A DNA stretch of 64,000 nt from Kordiimonas sp. SCSIO 12603 (GTDB taxonomy: Bacteria > Pseudomonadota > Alphaproteobacteria > Sphingomonadales > Kordiimonadaceae). Below, piece by piece: positions 45,775 through 54,397 of the stretch (position 1 is the stretch's first letter; each line of letters begins with the position of its first letter). The position numbers and the translations under genes were made by a program. The stretch spans positions 797,501 to 861,500 of the forward strand of contig NZ_CP073748.1 of NCBI RefSeq assembly GCF_024398035.1. The letters are read 5' to 3'. The notes beneath the pieces were generated by a model. That model was not told where the DNA came from. It was given only the letters and a program-made list of their open reading frames with translations, and searched no databases.

Positions 45775-46153
45775 TGCTACACTCGCTGAGGGGGCGGTTA
45801 TCAGCTGGGCAATATTTAGCCAAAGTTTTCAAACTTGCCTGCATTTTTTCAAGTTGAGAGATTTTGGCTTGTACTTCCTTTAACTTAGACTCTGCCTTCC
45901 TGTTAATCGTTGCACAATCTGTATGAGGGTTGTCGGTTAATTGAAAAAGCTCGGATATTTCTTTCAATGTAAAACCAAGCTTTTTTGCTTCCATAATAAA
46001 TCGCATTTTTCCAACAGTATCGTGATCGTATACTCGATATCCTGATGGGAGCCTTTCTGCTTTGGGAAGAAAGCCTTTACGTTCGTAATAACGGATCGTA
46101 GCGACATCCACACCTGCCTGTTCCGCTAGTTTGCCGATAGTAAAAACTGCCAT
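45734..46153 (-). CDS. MerR-family metal regulator 2
   Basis: 139 residues; the start at 46153 has AAAGGG about 5 nt upstream, whereas the longer frame adds a non-family N-terminus. The DNA-binding start is FTIGKLAEQAGVDVATIRYYERKGFLP. Cys80, Cys115 and Cys125 are placed exactly as in the other two MerR proteins here, and the C-terminus again ends CSIxNHLYG. It follows the PepSY gene on the same strand after 136 nt. Confidence 0.85.
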   Translation of the reverse strand: MAVFTIGKLAEQAGVDVATIRYYERKGFLPKAERLPSGYRVYDHDTVGKMRFIMEAKKLGFTLKEISELFQLTDNPHTDCATINRKAESKLKEVQAKISQLEKMQASLKTLAKYCPADNRPLSECSIVNHLYGNTENHS

Positions 46154-46233
46154 CAAAACCCTTTCTATGCGCCTGGCACTTTTAGGAAAACTAGGCAACA
46201 TCATACGTTAAATGTAGCGATTTGAGAAGGTAG

Positions 46234-46267
46234 TTGAACCCCGTCATGATTGTGAGAGGAGGTTCAA
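46234..46267. repeat. Inverted repeat TTGAACC-N20-GGTTCAA
   Basis: Perfect 7-bp arms lie between the PepSY gene and merR2. They use the same TTGAACC/GGTTCAA sequence as the MerR-type dyads elsewhere in the island, but with a wider gap and no matching -10. It may be an operator or a processing hairpin. Confidence 0.4.
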
Positions 46268-46289
46268 TGTTCTTCTGTAAGTATGGTAG

Positions 46290-47024
46290 TTAAATCCTCT
46301 TTTTTTTCCCAAGGAGGAAATTAAAATCTCTTCGGTAGAAGCGAAAAAAGAGTAACCCTATACCACTGATCGAAAAGAGAACTGCAAACAACGATGTAAT
46401 AATAACGAGCCAATTGTTTGTGTCATGCCGTTCGTTGTAATCCATAATGTGGAGCATCCAGAAGAAGTCGTAAAACCTCCATATAGATGAGCGTCGTGCG
46501 ACAACTTTGCCCTCTACAGTGGAGACATAAATTGCAGAGTTCTCTTTATCATCAAACGTAACCTGCCACACAGGTAAAGGGCCGCGATAGTCCACACTCT
46601 TTTCACTTATCTCCACAACACCTTTGATTTTGGCATTGAGAGCGAAATCAGCCAGAGCTACCTGTTGAGCTAGATCTGCTCCAATAGGAGAAATCAGGTT
46701 ACCAGTTTCAGCATCTCTCAACTGCCTTTGGCCATTGTTGAGTTCAAGGTAGATAACTGGGTTCCCTAAAAAGTTACGGAATTCAATTTGTTTTGCAGAG
46801 TTCCCTGCTTTTTTCAGCAAGGCCGATATGGATATGAAATTTTGTTTGTTGGAAAAAATAAATTCCGTCTGAGGTGCAACTTTGTGTTGGCCCCTTACGG
46901 TATCAATTGGAATCCAAGTCATTACGAGACCACCAACGGTCCAAAAGACAAGTTGTACTCCCAATATTAATCCAATCCATTTATGAGTTTTGGCAAACAA
47001 AGTATGCCACTGCCTTTTTTTCAT
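46290..47024 (-). CDS. PepSY-domain membrane protein
   Basis: 244 residues. An N-terminal helix with HKWIGLILGVQLVFWTVGGLVMTW, a periplasmic PepSY-like region, and a second C-terminal helix followed by a basic tail match PepSY-associated membrane proteins, often encoded beside TonB receptors and involved in metal or siderophore reduction. It is the last of four genes behind the MerR-type promoter at 50883-50913. Confidence 0.8.
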   Translation of the reverse strand: MKKRQWHTLFAKTHKWIGLILGVQLVFWTVGGLVMTWIPIDTVRGQHKVAPQTEFIFSNKQNFISISALLKKAGNSAKQIEFRNFLGNPVIYLELNNGQRQLRDAETGNLISPIGADLAQQVALADFALNAKIKGVVEISEKSVDYRGPLPVWQVTFDDKENSAIYVSTVEGKVVARRSSIWRFYDFFWMLHIMDYNERHDTNNWLVIITSLFAVLFSISGIGLLFFRFYRRDFNFLLGKKKRI

Positions 47025-47071
47025 GACATTTTCCCAATAAACCCTGCTGAAAATTCAGCAGGGTGATTTAA

Positions 47072-48127
47072 TTACTTATCGGCCCATTGAATCAAAGTGA
47101 TGTACCAATTCCCCTGAACTTTCTGGAGCACCAGAAATTCTCGTGAGGTACGATCTATCTCTTTTCCTTTGTAAGATCCCGTAAGTCGGGAAAAGGTTGT
47201 TACCCAGGCTATATTTTCCATTATGCCTGTTTCGCGGGAGAGAATTTCGTGTTTGAGGTTTGGAAGAAATGCCATGTCAGACTTCATATGGCCATTCATA
47301 TAACTAGCTTTACTTAGCTGAGCATGTTCGCCCTCTATAATAACTACATCATCAGCCAGTACTCTGGAAACGGTACTCACATCACCTGCTTGTAGGGCAT
47401 TAAAGAACAGGCTTGCGATTTCTGCAGGCCCAGCCTTTCCAGGCAAAGAAGTAGTAGCTGGTTGGTTCCCATGATCATGTTCAGCACCTGAGGCCTCAGG
47501 TCCGTGATCGTGAGTTGGCTTACTGTTTTCATGGTCTGTACCGCAATCAGATCCCTTTTCTTCATGATTTCCATGATCGTGTTTTTTGGGGGCGGCACTG
47601 GTATTTCCGTGGTCATGTTGCGGCTGACTTGAAACTGTATCTCCATGATCGTGGCTTGCACCGTCTGCATGAGCATGGCCTTCTCCAGAAGTATCAGGTA
47701 GACGCATAACACCGACGCCATGTCGATACACAAGTTCCGCACCCAGGTATCCAGTTACGCCGACTAGACCGCTAACAACCACACTTAGTACAATAGTAAG
47801 GTTGGAAATAGTTTTTGCCTTATATACCCAGAAGGCCAATAGAAGGATGCTTGCAGCTGTAACTAATGCCCATAAACGGTGCACTTTCATAACCTTGTGG
47901 GCGATATCATCGTGAGCAACTGAGCTATAAGCATCAAAACCCGCCCAAAGTGTAAATGCTGTGATAATTGCACCTAACCATAGTGTCCATTTACCTGCTG
48001 CTTCTGCATAAGATTGCCAATCAGGCTTAAGCTTTGAAGCAAGCATAAAAAATGTAGACGACAGTATGAGGCCCACAGTGAAATGCACTAAAAAGGGGTG
48101 CCAGTTTGGAATGATTAAATTGTCCAT
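47072..48127 (-). CDS. DUF2231-like membrane protein fused to His-rich linker and NTF2-like domain
   Basis: 351 residues from the ATG at 48127 (GGGA 5 nt upstream); a GTG at 48151 would add 8. Four membrane segments of DUF2231 type (WHPFLVHFTVGLIL) are followed by a His-rich linker with five HDHG repeats (about residues 151-222), then an NTF2/SnoaL-like domain (SLFFNALQAGDVSTVSRVLADDVVIIEGEHA). The linker should bind metal. The C-terminal domain is clearly related to that of the 60333-61187 protein in the Cus operon. It is co-transcribed with the TonB receptor. Confidence 0.75.
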   Translation of the reverse strand: MDNLIIPNWHPFLVHFTVGLILSSTFFMLASKLKPDWQSYAEAAGKWTLWLGAIITAFTLWAGFDAYSSVAHDDIAHKVMKVHRLWALVTAASILLLAFWVYKAKTISNLTIVLSVVVSGLVGVTGYLGAELVYRHGVGVMRLPDTSGEGHAHADGASHDHGDTVSSQPQHDHGNTSAAPKKHDHGNHEEKGSDCGTDHENSKPTHDHGPEASGAEHDHGNQPATTSLPGKAGPAEIASLFFNALQAGDVSTVSRVLADDVVIIEGEHAQLSKASYMNGHMKSDMAFLPNLKHEILSRETGIMENIAWVTTFSRLTGSYKGKEIDRTSREFLVLQKVQGNWYITLIQWADK

Positions 48128-48190
48128 TTTATTCCCATTTGTATTAGCCACTCCTTTAATGTGGGCGGCGGTTATAGATTACAATCACTC

Positions 48191-48212
48191 GCGGCAGGCC
48201 GAAGCCTGCCGG
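48191..48212. repeat. CGGCAGGC-cgaa-GCCTGCCG hairpin
   Basis: A perfect 8-bp stem (48192-48199 with 48204-48211). On the minus strand the loop is TTCG, a very stable tetraloop, but no T-run follows. It sits between the TonB receptor and the His-rich gene, so it may limit read-through or protect the upstream mRNA. The same CCGGCAGG arm is used in the terminator at 44045. Confidence 0.5.
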
Positions 48213-48225
48213 TTTACTAACTTGT

Positions 48226-50331
48226 TTAAAAGGTTCTTTTGAGTTGAATGCCGTATTGGCGTGGTTCGCCAAAGACCGATACAGGAAGAGAGGCATCTGC
48301 TTCTCCCAAAACATTCCTGCCTGAGGTAATGTAAGTTACATACCTATTGTTGGTTAGGTTTTGGCCATAAAGCGAAACCTCCCAATTGCCGTCCTCTGAT
48401 AGATATGAAATGCGAGCATTCAGAAGTGCATATGTATCAGCACGGAATTGAGGCTGGTTGTTGCGCTTAAAGTCTACATTGTCGCGCCAAGCATAGTCAG
48501 TCCTGAAAGTCAGTTCACCAAAATCAGGCACTGAATATCGATACTGTGCTCCAAATGAATACGCCCACTTCGGAGAGTTCGCGAGCCTATTACCGGAGAA
48601 ATCTACACCATCTTCAAAGAAGTTTGTGTATGTCGCATCAAGATAAGCAACTGTAGCATTCAGGTCAAAACCATCAGACACCCGTGCAACGAATTCACCT
48701 TCAAGGCCGTTAATTGTCGCTTTACCAGCGTTGGAAGTTGTCGCGACACCTCCAACATATTCAACAACCTGCAAATTGGTGTAATCGTACCTGAACGCGC
48801 CGATATTGGCTCGTAGACGGCGATCAAACAATGTGGACTTAAGACCTGCTTCATAGCTCCATAGATATTCTGGGTCGAAGGAACCAGCATCACCCAACTG
48901 GAAGCCACCAGATTTGAAGCCGCGTGTTGCTGAAGCATATAGCAACACATCATCGCTAATATCATAGTCAAGAGCGAAACGAGGCGTCCAGGCTTTCCAG
49001 CTATCTTCTGGTGACCCACCATCGACTTCGGTACCGTTAACGATGGTCGCGAAATCATAGCTTTTCTTCTCATAGCTATAGCGAAGACCAAAAGTCGCTC
49101 TGAAACGGTCTGTAATAGAGTAAGTTCCTTGACCGAAAAGCGCATAAGCGTTGGTTACATTTCTTTCAGGAATTTCAATGGTGGGGTCTTGGAAGATCAG
49201 ATCAATTCCGCCTGTACCATCTTCGTTCAGGAAAAAGGCACCAACAATCCATTCGAGCTTTTCTGGTTCATTGTTGGAAAACTGGATTTCCTGCGTGAAG
49301 GAACGTGATTGTTCTCTGAAATTGATATCAAACAGCGAAAGGTCTGTAGCATCCGCATCGATAACTTGGGCGATATCGCTTTCTCTATATGAAGTGATAG
49401 ATTTGAAAGTAATATCTTCACCGCTCCATGTAGCTGTTGAAGAAACACCCCAAACTTCAAGATTGCTAACAGGTGTAGTGTCGAAAGCTACTTCCCGGTC
49501 GCCTGTGGGAATTGTCGCCCCAGCATCAGCAAAGCTTTGTGGATAGAAGGTACGTACTGCTGGGAAACCAGTTTCCCGTTCGTTGGTAAAGTCACCTCTC
49601 AGAACCACTTCAAATTCATCAGAAACATCGATAGCAATAGTTGCGCGTGCGCCGAAATTATCCTGATCTTGATAGGTGTCATCAGAAAGAATATCGGTGT
49701 AAATACCATCCCGATCATTCTTAAGAACTGTTGCCCTTGCTCTGACTTTATCGCTTAGTGGTCCAGATAGCGTGCCGCTGAATGTACGCTTGTTGAAGTT
49801 TCCTAATGTTACGCCTAGTGCGCCTTCCCATTCATCAGTTGGAGCTTTGGAAATAATATTCAGCGTACCACCTGTTGAGTTTCGACCAAATAATACCCCT
49901 TGTGGACCACGGAGCAGTTCAACACGTTCAATGTCAAACATATCCTGATAACCGGTAGTTGGGCGAGGCTGGTAAACGCCGTCAATCTGAACAGTTGAAC
50001 TCGGATCAGTCGCAACACCAAAAGCGGATGTACCAACACCGCGGATATTCACAATTGCCATGGAGTCATTTGTAACGGTGATGCCAGGAACAAAAAATGT
50101 AAAATCTTCAATGTTTCTGATGCCGATAGCAGCCATTACATCACCAGACAAAGCACTGATGCTTACAGGTGTATCCTGCAGGCTGGATTCGCGCTTCTGT
50201 GCTGTAACGATTACTTCTTCAAGCAAGCCGTCTTGATTGCTTTTCTCGGTTGCAAATGCCGTGCTTGAAAGGGTTAAAAGCGCACAACTTGATAGTAGTT
50301 TGATAGATTTTGAATGACTATATTTGATCAT
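48226..50331 (-). CDS. TonB-dependent receptor in metal island
   Basis: 701 residues from the ATG with GGAGG about 5 nt upstream. A signal peptide is followed by a TonB box (EEVIVTAQKR), a plug with NIRGVGTSAFGV and LRGPQGVLFGRNSTGGTLNIIS, and a barrel ending in Phe. It is the second gene behind a MerR-type promoter, following a small Cys-rich protein. A receptor under a metal-responsive activator could import a metal-chelate or, less usually, take part in metal balance at the outer membrane. Ligand unknown. Confidence 0.88.
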   Translation of the reverse strand: MIKYSHSKSIKLLSSCALLTLSSTAFATEKSNQDGLLEEVIVTAQKRESSLQDTPVSISALSGDVMAAIGIRNIEDFTFFVPGITVTNDSMAIVNIRGVGTSAFGVATDPSSTVQIDGVYQPRPTTGYQDMFDIERVELLRGPQGVLFGRNSTGGTLNIISKAPTDEWEGALGVTLGNFNKRTFSGTLSGPLSDKVRARATVLKNDRDGIYTDILSDDTYQDQDNFGARATIAIDVSDEFEVVLRGDFTNERETGFPAVRTFYPQSFADAGATIPTGDREVAFDTTPVSNLEVWGVSSTATWSGEDITFKSITSYRESDIAQVIDADATDLSLFDINFREQSRSFTQEIQFSNNEPEKLEWIVGAFFLNEDGTGGIDLIFQDPTIEIPERNVTNAYALFGQGTYSITDRFRATFGLRYSYEKKSYDFATIVNGTEVDGGSPEDSWKAWTPRFALDYDISDDVLLYASATRGFKSGGFQLGDAGSFDPEYLWSYEAGLKSTLFDRRLRANIGAFRYDYTNLQVVEYVGGVATTSNAGKATINGLEGEFVARVSDGFDLNATVAYLDATYTNFFEDGVDFSGNRLANSPKWAYSFGAQYRYSVPDFGELTFRTDYAWRDNVDFKRNNQPQFRADTYALLNARISYLSEDGNWEVSLYGQNLTNNRYVTYITSGRNVLGEADASLPVSVFGEPRQYGIQLKRTF

Positions 50332-50392
50332 AGTTTCCTCCATATGGGCTAAGCCCAAATCTTCCTATTCCACGCAATAGACGCGGAATTCC

Positions 50393-50821
50393 TTATGAAT
50401 GAATGAGTAAGGAAACGGGTTTTGGAGGGTGAACTAATGATGAGGGTATTGCGCTCACACAAGAGGTAGTATCCCAATCTACATAGTTGCGATTGGTATT
50501 CAGGTTGATTGACAATGCGATCAATTCCAACCCTGAATCACAAAGAACTCCTCCGGCATCGCAACAACTATCTGTATATGCATGAGGGTGAGTTTCTTCG
50601 GTATCAATGGATAAATTAAGATGCAAAGCGGCAAGGCTTCTAAATTCTAATTCATTTATTTCTACAATTGGATGCCTATTGGGAGCGTCGAACGAAGAAG
50701 GCGAATAATGTGATGTTGTTTCATCGTGAACAGAATATAGGTCTCCATTTTGCAATGTGATTGTTGGTGAAACAATCCATATTACAATTTGCAAAACATA
50801 TATAAATGGAGAGGGTTTCAT
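50393..50821 (-). CDS. Small secreted Cys-rich protein 2 (metal island)
   Basis: 142 residues. A hydrophobic N-terminus looks like a signal peptide. The body holds HPHAYTDSCCDAGGVLCDSGLELIA, and a Pro-containing C-terminus (HPPKPVSLL) follows a TTSC. The CC-then-C pattern and Pro-rich end recall the proteins at 43361 and 53922. It is the first gene of the TonB-receptor operon, 55 nt after the predicted transcription start. The function may be metal capture in the periplasm; this is inference. Confidence 0.5.
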   Translation of the reverse strand: MKPSPFIYVLQIVIWIVSPTITLQNGDLYSVHDETTSHYSPSSFDAPNRHPIVEINELEFRSLAALHLNLSIDTEETHPHAYTDSCCDAGGVLCDSGLELIALSINLNTNRNYVDWDTTSCVSAIPSSLVHPPKPVSLLIHS

Positions 50822-50882
50822 AATGTCAAACCGCTACCTTGAAGCCTTCTGATATAACTACAAATAGTACTGATGATTGAGG

Positions 50883-50913
50883 AGCCTAACGTTTGACCAT
50901 GGTTCAGGGTCAA
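50883..50913 (-). promoter_or_regulatory. MerR-type promoter for the TonB-receptor operon
   Basis: On the minus strand TTGACC (50908-50913), a 19-bp spacer and TAGGCT (50883-50888). The first 17 bases, through CCATGG, are identical to those of the promoter at 53883, so one regulator likely serves both. Confidence 0.7.
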
Positions 50914-50943
50914 GCGTTTTATTGAGCTTGGTAAAAAGCCTGT

Positions 50944-51351
50944 TCAGGAATTTCCGTATAAATGATTGATGATGGAGCAATCCGAAATCGGTTGGGAATT
51001 CGCAGGACAATATTGAGCAATAGCATCAAGATCTTGTCGCATGTTCTGTAATATCGTTATTTTTTCTTCTATTTGCAGTATTTTCTCCTTGGCCAAATCG
51101 TTAATCTGCTCACAATTTGAAGTTGGGTCTGTTGACAGTGACAATAGATCGGAGATTTCCCCTAGTGTAAAACCTAGAGCTTGAGCTTTACGAAGGAAAA
51201 GCAACTGTTTAATGTTTTCTTCCGTATATACTCGGTAACCAGAGGGTAATCTGTCTGGTTTAGATAGAATACCGCTCCTTTCATAATAACGGATAGTTTC
51301 CACGCCAACGCCCGTTTTTTTCGCAACTTTCCCAATAGTAAGATAAGCCAT
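50944..51351 (-). CDS. MerR-family metal regulator 3
   Basis: 135 residues. The start LTIGKVAKKTGVGVETIRYYERSGILS is canonical MerR. Cys80, Cys115 and Cys125 again follow the ZntR spacing. It begins 10 nt after the P-type ATPase gene, so the two form an operon. The TonB-operon promoter lies just after its stop codon. It is the most likely regulator of the twin promoters at 50883 and 53883 by position. Confidence 0.87.
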   Translation of the reverse strand: MAYLTIGKVAKKTGVGVETIRYYERSGILSKPDRLPSGYRVYTEENIKQLLFLRKAQALGFTLGEISDLLSLSTDPTSNCEQINDLAKEKILQIEEKITILQNMRQDLDAIAQYCPANSQPISDCSIINHLYGNS

Positions 51352-51361
51352 GGCTACACCT

Positions 51362-53698
51362 CTATAGCTCTATATTTCGTAGTCTTAGCGAATTGCTAAT
51401 GACCGAAATAGAACTCAAACTCATGGCTGCTGCGGCAAATATGGGGGAAATCAATATACCTAAGGAAGGATATAGAACTCCAGCTGCTACGGGAACTCCT
51501 GCGGCGTTGTATGCTAAAGCAAAAAATAGGTTCTGTTTGATATTACTCATTGTAGCTTTTGCCAATCTACTGGCACGGACGACACCAGTAAGATCTCCTT
51601 TAACCAGCGTGAAACCGGCGCTTTCTATGGCAACATCAGCGCCAGTTCCCATGGCTATTCCGACATCAGCTTGAGCCAAAGCAGGTGCGTCATTCACACC
51701 ATCACCAGCCATAGCAACTATGTGTCCTTTGCCCTGCAATTCTCTGATAATTTTTGCTTTATCTTCAGGTAAAATATCTGCCTGAACGTTGTCTATTCCA
51801 AGCTTGTAAGCTACGGCCTTTGCAGTTTTGAAATTGTCACCTGTGGCCATGATAATCTGAAAGCCTTCGCTCTGCAGAAGACGTAAAGCTACTTCGGCGG
51901 ATTTCTTAATAGGGTCCGCAACAGCTATCAAGCCGGCTAAGTTATTTTCAACGACGATGAACATGACCGTCTGCCCTAAATTTCTCCGACCATCTGCTAA
52001 GTTTGAAAGATGAACTGTTTCTAACCCCAGGTCGGCAGCCATTTTAGTATTGCCTAAGGCAACCTTCTTACCTTGAATTTTACCAATAACCCCCTTGCCT
52101 GTGATGGCTTCAAATTCTTCAATGTCCTGGAGGGCAATATGTTGATCGATTGCTCCTGTAACAATCGCCTCAGCAAGAGGATGTTCAGAACCTTTCTCCA
52201 GGCTTGCAGCAAGTGATAGAAGCTCCGTATCCGAAAAACCCTCTTCGGGAATAACATCAACTAATTTCGGCTTTCCTTCAGTTAGTGTTCCAGTTTTATC
52301 TACAATTAAAGTGTCCACTTTTGCGAAGCGTTCTAGAGCTTCGGCATTTTTGATCAGAATACCAACTTGAGCGCCTTTACCCGTGGCCGTCATAATTGAC
52401 ATTGGTGTCGCTAAACCCAGAGCACATGGACATGCGATGATAAGAACTGCCACAGCAGCAACAAGACCATAGGATAATGCCGGTGCGGGTCCCCACAAGG
52501 CCCATGATAAAAAGGACAAAACAGCGATCAAAATCACTATGGGAACAAACTGGCCCGCAACTGCGTCAGCTAGTTTTTGAATAGGCGCTCGAGATCTTTG
52601 TGCATTTGCCACCATCTCGATGATTTGACTCAACGTAGTATCTGTACCTACTCGCTTAGCTACAATAATCAGGCTACCTGTACCGTTGATTGTCGCTCCT
52701 GTAACATTATCTCCAATAGTTTTTTCAACGGGTACTGGCTCGCCAGAAATCATGGACTCGTCTACAGAAGAACGACCTTCTAAGACCGTGCCATCCACAG
52801 GTATTTTATCTCCTGGACGAATTCTGATTTTCATACCAGGCTCAACTTCTTCCAGAGGAACTTCTGTTTCAGAACCATCTTCAGCAATAATTCGAGCTGT
52901 TTTTGCAGCTAAATCCAGCAATGCTTTTATTGCCGACCCCGTTTTCTCTCGAGCTCCTAGTTCCATTAGCTGGCCAAGAAGCACTAAAACAATGATTACT
53001 GCTCCTGCTTCAAAATAGACACCAACATTACCATCGGCATCTCTGAATCCATCTGGGAACGTTTCAGGAAAAATAACTGCTGAAATACTAAATAAATACG
53101 CGGCTCCCACACCCATTGCGATGAGAGTGAACATATTAAGGCTTTTGAGTTGAATGGATTGGATCCCGCGCTGAAAAAAAGGTGCTCCGGACCATAGTAT
53201 CACTGGAGTGCCTAAGACTAGCTCGGTCCAAAGTGTTAAACGTTCTCCCAAAAGATCTCTTATGAATCCTAATCCAACAAACGGTCCCATAGAGAGTATC
53301 AAAAGCGGAATAGTTAAAAGTGCGCCAATCCAGAACCTTTTTTTGAAATCAATGAACTCAGGGTTAGTATCCATGTTTGTTGCAGGTATACCTTTGGGTT
53401 CCAGTGCCATGCCGCATTTAGGGCATGTGCCGGGGCCAATCTGCAAGATTTCTGGGTGCATGGGACATGTATATTCAGTTCCGTCAGGAAAGGTATCTGG
53501 AAGCGCTTCTGGATTAGTGTATTGATTGGGGTGTGCAACAAACTTTTCTCTACATTTTTTTGAGCAAAAGTAATGTTGAATCCCGGCATGAATTTCGAAG
53601 AATTCGGCAGATGGTTTGTCTACTGCCATGCCGCAAACAGGATCTCTGACAATTTCGATGTCATGACATAGGTCTAGGTTATCTTGCTTTAAATTCAT
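51362..53698 (-). CDS. copA: Cu(+)-type P1B ATPase with YHS and HMBD N-terminus
   Basis: 778 residues from the ATG at 53698 (AAGGA and GGAG upstream); a GTG 24 nt earlier is less likely. In order: a YHS domain ([11 protein letters not shown] ... [12 protein letters not shown]), a heavy-metal-binding domain (YTCPMHPEI ... [10 protein letters not shown]), membrane helices, the CPC motif near residue 423, [11 protein letters not shown] near 467, HPLAEAI and [10 protein letters not shown]. The C-terminal [15 protein letters not shown] and [14 protein letters not shown] fit the P1B-1 Cu(I)/Ag(I) group. There is no ferredoxin-like HMA domain. It exports Cu(I) from the cytoplasm. Confidence 0.9.
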   Translation of the reverse strand: MNLKQDNLDLCHDIEIVRDPVCGMAVDKPSAEFFEIHAGIQHYFCSKKCREKFVAHPNQYTNPEALPDTFPDGTEYTCPMHPEILQIGPGTCPKCGMALEPKGIPATNMDTNPEFIDFKKRFWIGALLTIPLLILSMGPFVGLGFIRDLLGERLTLWTELVLGTPVILWSGAPFFQRGIQSIQLKSLNMFTLIAMGVGAAYLFSISAVIFPETFPDGFRDADGNVGVYFEAGAVIIVLVLLGQLMELGAREKTGSAIKALLDLAAKTARIIAEDGSETEVPLEEVEPGMKIRIRPGDKIPVDGTVLEGRSSVDESMISGEPVPVEKTIGDNVTGATINGTGSLIIVAKRVGTDTTLSQIIEMVANAQRSRAPIQKLADAVAGQFVPIVILIAVLSFLSWALWGPAPALSYGLVAAVAVLIIACPCALGLATPMSIMTATGKGAQVGILIKNAEALERFAKVDTLIVDKTGTLTEGKPKLVDVIPEEGFSDTELLSLAASLEKGSEHPLAEAIVTGAIDQHIALQDIEEFEAITGKGVIGKIQGKKVALGNTKMAADLGLETVHLSNLADGRRNLGQTVMFIVVENNLAGLIAVADPIKKSAEVALRLLQSEGFQIIMATGDNFKTAKAVAYKLGIDNVQADILPEDKAKIIRELQGKGHIVAMAGDGVNDAPALAQADVGIAMGTGADVAIESAGFTLVKGDLTGVVRASRLAKATMSNIKQNLFFALAYNAAGVPVAAGVLYPSLGILISPIFAAAAMSLSSISVISNSLRLRNIEL

Positions 53699-53743
53699 CG
53701 GCTCCAATCCTTCACCCTTCACAGTTCATTTAAGGATGGAGCG

Positions 53744-53774
53744 AGTCTAAAACTTCCAGTAACTGGAAGAGCAA
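53744..53774 (-). promoter_or_regulatory. CueR-like promoter for copA-merR3
   Basis: On the minus strand TTGCTC (53769-53774), a 19-bp spacer and TAGACT (53744-53749), with the dyad CTTCCAG-TTA-CTGGAAG. This resembles the E. coli copA promoter and differs from the TTGA/TCAA dyads of the other island promoters. Confidence 0.65.
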
Positions 53775-53882
53775 GATGTATTGACTTTAGAGCTTAGCTT
53801 AGACTTACAAACAGTTTCAGATAGAATTACATCTATATTTTCTGCCTAAACGCGGGATTTCGAGGAAAGATATTTTATACCC

Positions 53883-53913
53883 TTGACCCTGAACCATGGT
53901 TCAAGGCTATAAA
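53883..53913 (+). promoter_or_regulatory. MerR-type promoter for the Cus operon
   Basis: TTGACC (53883-53888), a 19-bp spacer and TATAAA (53908-53913). The spacer holds the palindrome GAACCATGGTTC. The predicted transcript start is near 53920, only 2 nt before the ATG of the first gene. Confidence 0.78.
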
Positions 53914-53921
53914 TTTGAACC

Positions 53922-54311
53922 ATGCGATTCTACGAGTTCATAAAAGGCATCATATCATTCATGATGCTGACAATCGTAATTACTTCCACTGCGCTAGCTA
54001 GTACAGTGGACCATTCGTGTTGTCCTGAGCTTGAAGAAATAATTTCTATGGATAGCGTCGCTGTGCATTTGGAGCATATCCAATACATGGAACCTATAAA
54101 TGGTTCAGATGGCACTCGACATGATAATTACCTTCAAACGCCTTGTGAGATTTCTTGCTGCATCAATTTAAGTGCTCTTGGTATTATGCCGTATAATAAG
54201 ATCGACTTATGCTCAGAGTTTAATCTGCGAGATTCCTCACTCCCCTCCACTGATTTTGCCCGTTCAGCAGCTAACAGTCTGAATACACCGCCTCCACGTT
54301 TCCTGTCCTAG
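53922..54311 (+). CDS. Small secreted Cys-rich protein 3 (first gene of Cus operon)
   Basis: 129 residues. The signal peptide ends near STALA. The mature part carries DHSCCPELEE, TPCEISCCINL and DLCSEF, and ends TPPPRFLS. The paired cysteines and Pro-rich tail are like the proteins at 43361 and 50393. With the promoter's -10 at 53908-53913, the ATG would sit at about +3, so the message is probably leaderless. Role unknown; periplasmic Cu(I) binding is an inference from composition and context. Confidence 0.55.
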   Translation: MRFYEFIKGIISFMMLTIVITSTALASTVDHSCCPELEEIISMDSVAVHLEHIQYMEPINGSDGTRHDNYLQTPCEISCCINLSALGIMPYNKIDLCSEFNLRDSSLPSTDFARSAANSLNTPPPRFLS

Positions 54312-54397
54312 TCAGTTTTCCGAGTTGGATAACCGATTGCTGAAACGCATCTCGTTTGCGTCAGTCGTATATACCCAATATACCCAAGGACATAGTA

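Noticed and set aside
47500-47700. HDHG repeats as a tandem DNA repeat or CRISPR-like array
   Set aside because: The repetition is in the His-rich protein linker with uneven spacing; no repeat-spacer pattern. No CRISPR array was found in the window.
48192-48211. Hairpin as a terminator for the TonB receptor gene
   Set aside because: No T-run follows on the minus strand, so it is listed only as a hairpin.
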